Source: an uncultured bacterium
GTDB taxonomy: Bacteria > Patescibacteriota > Patescibacteriia > Patescibacteriales > UBA12465
NCBI GenBank assembly: GCA_937983635.1
Contig: CALJZR010000035.1
Coordinates: forward strand, 1 to 5,577
Direction of reading: 5' to 3'
Length of the DNA: 5,577 nt
Shown here: positions 4,303-5,577 of the stretch, piece by piece
How the letters are laid out: the number at the start of each line of letters is the position of its first letter
How positions within the stretch are numbered: the stretch's first letter is position 1
The notes under the pieces: generated by a model
The model's input: only the letters and a program-made list of their open reading frames with translations
Database searches by the model: none
What the model was told of the DNA's origin: nothing
Position numbers and translations under genes: made by a program

Positions 4303-5577
4303 ATGGCGGAAGATTTAAAAACAAATGACTCCCTTTGGGATGAATATAACCCCTCTGAGTACATGCGCAGCGCTAAAAGCGGGGTGGATGAAGCTTTGGT
4401 ACGGAGAATTTCGTTAGAAAAAGAAGAGCCGGAATGGATGCTGTCGCGCCGGCTGGCGGCTTTGGCGATTTTTAAAGAAATGCCTCTGCCTACTTGGGGC
4501 CCTGATCTTTCTCGTTTGGATCTTGATAAGATTACCTATTACGCCAAGGCGATGGAAGGACAGGCCCAATCTTGGGATGATGTCCCAATTGATATCAAAA
4601 ATACTTTCGATAAGTTGGGTATTCCGAAAGCCGAACAGGAAGTGCTGGCTGGGGTCGGAGCCCAATATGAGTCGACGGTGGTCTATCATAGTTTAAAAGC
4701 GGAGTTTAAAAGACAAGGCGTAATTTTTGAAGATTTAGATGTAGCGGTAAAAAAATATCCGGAGTTGGTGCAACCTTATTTTATGAAAGCGATGCCGGTG
4801 TCTTTACATAAGTTTGCGGCTTTACACGGAGCAGTTTGGAGCGGTGGTACTTTTTTATATATTCCGGCCGGGGTAAAAATCAAAGAACCCTTGCAGGCTT
4901 ATTTCCGCATGAACGCTAAAGGCATGGGTCAGTTTGAACATACTTTAATTATTGTCGAAAGCGGCGCCCAAGCTCATTACATTGAAGGTTGCAGTGCTCC
5001 GCGCTACGGCGTTGATTCTCTTCACGCTGGTGGAGTGGAAATTTATGTCAAAGAAGGGGCTCGCTTCCGCTACAGCAGTGTTGAAAGCTGGAGTAAGGAT
5101 GCCTATAATCTCAATACGAAAAGAGCGATTGTCGAAAAGAAGGCGCACATGGAATGGGTGGGTGGTAATTTTGGCAGCAATACCACCATGCTCTATCCTT
5201 GTTCGATTTTGGTCGGCGAAGGAGCGAGTGCCGATCATCTCGGTGTGGCCTTTGCTAATCAAGGACAGATTCAAGATACTGGCGCCAAGGTTATCCATGC
5301 GGCCCCGCGCACAACTTCTAATATTGTCATGAAGAGCATTAGTAAAAATGGAGGGAAGTCCGTTTATCGCGGTTTAGTCGAAGTCGGTCCCGGAGCCGAA
5401 GATGCGGCTGTCTCCGTTAAATGTGACGCTCTATTGCTCGATGAATTTTCAATTTCCGATACGATTCCGGTGATGAAGATTAATAATGCCAGTGCCACGA
5501 TTGCTCATGAAGCGAGTGCCGGCAAAATTAATGCCGAAGATCTTTTTTATCTGCGCAGTCGCGGTTTGAAAGAAGCC
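4303..5577 (+). CDS. sufB: SufB, Fe-S cluster assembly scaffold (3' end beyond window)
   Basis: SufB is the scaffold subunit that receives sulfur and holds the nascent cluster in the SufBC2D complex. The open frame gives 425 residues and reaches the window end without a stop. Family members are usually about 465-495 residues, so only the C-terminal tail is missing. The N-terminal SufB region has WDEYNPSEYM (12-21) and the segment PEWMLSRR (43-50). The beta-helix core includes SGGTFLYIPAGV (180-191) and EGCSAPRYG (228-236). C230 matches E. coli Cys254, the sulfur-accepting cysteine. C374, H402 and E403 keep exactly the spacing of E. coli Cys405, His433 and Glu434, proposed cluster ligands at the SufB-SufD interface. 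This separates it from SufD. The start ATG is 10 nt after sufC and has no Shine-Dalgarno sequence, so reinitiation from sufC is likely. SufD and a SufS-type desulfurase are expected next, outside the window. Confidence 0.96.
   Translation, partial: MAEDLKTNDSLWDEYNPSEYMRSAKSGVDEALVRRISLEKEEPEWMLSRRLAALAIFKEMPLPTWGPDLSRLDLDKITYYAKAMEGQAQSWDDVPIDIKNTFDKLGIPKAEQEVLAGVGAQYESTVVYHSLKAEFKRQGVIFEDLDVAVKKYPELVQPYFMKAMPVSLHKFAALHGAVWSGGTFLYIPAGVKIKEPLQAYFRMNAKGMGQFEHTLIIVESGAQAHYIEGCSAPRYGVDSLHAGGVEIYVKEGARFRYSSVESWSKDAYNLNTKRAIVEKKAHMEWVGGNFGSNTTMLYPCSILVGEGASADHLGVAFANQGQIQDTGAKVIHAAPRTTSNIVMKSISKNGGKSVYRGLVEVGPGAEDAAVSVKCDALLLDEFSISDTIPVMKINNASATIAHEASAGKINAEDLFYLRSRGLKEA

Noticed and set aside
4945..5332. 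Open frames on both strands within sufB (4945-5298 minus, 4952-5332 plus)
   Set aside because: Both lie wholly inside the conserved SufB core, whose reading frame is certain from family motifs. They are shadows.
1..5577. CRISPR arrays, insertion sequences, tRNA genes
   Set aside because: No regularly spaced direct repeats, transposase-like frames, terminal inverted repeats or tRNA cloverleaf patterns were seen on either strand.

Overview
The window carries five protein genes, all on the + strand, and one probable free-standing structured RNA. All genes end in standard stops, including a TGA at the end of the Rrf2 gene, so the genetic code is the standard bacterial one. Base composition is moderate. 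Intergenic regions are short with compact intrinsic terminators, and almost no start codon has a Shine-Dalgarno sequence. Together with a divergent PurM, a minimal SUF cluster and a transporter joined to a lone riboflavin kinase domain, this suggests a small-genome uncultured bacterium, perhaps of the Patescibacteria/CPR (Parcubacteria-like) kind. That placement is an inference; no rRNA or taxonomic marker is present.

Positions 1-74 hold two hairpins, the second terminator-like. Positions 75-1373 encode a 10-helix EamA/DMT-type transporter whose C-terminus is a complete riboflavin kinase (flavokinase) domain. The obvious reading is riboflavin import coupled to phosphorylation to FMN. A strong terminator follows. 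Positions 1520-2698 encode a divergent PurM (AIR synthetase), again closed by a terminator.

Positions 2699-3144 have no credible ORF. A consensus sigma70-type promoter (TTGACA, 17 bp, TATAAT) drives a transcript of about 280 nt that folds into several nested helices and ends at an 11-bp intrinsic terminator. I could not assign it to a known RNA family. Near its 5' end is a 10-nt perfect match to the complement of the 16S rRNA anti-Shine-Dalgarno sequence, with no start codon after it.

Positions 3085-5577 are a SUF iron-sulfur cluster assembly operon: a promoter whose -10 box lies partly inside a perfect 10-bp inverted repeat (probable Rrf2 operator), an Rrf2-family regulator with three cysteines, SufC (ATPase), and SufB (scaffold), which runs off the right edge. 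The likely logic is that the Rrf2 protein senses Fe-S status and represses its own operon. SufC and SufB form the core of the assembly complex; SufD and a cysteine desulfurase would be expected downstream. The best candidates for new biology are the transporter-flavokinase fusion and the orphan RNA.
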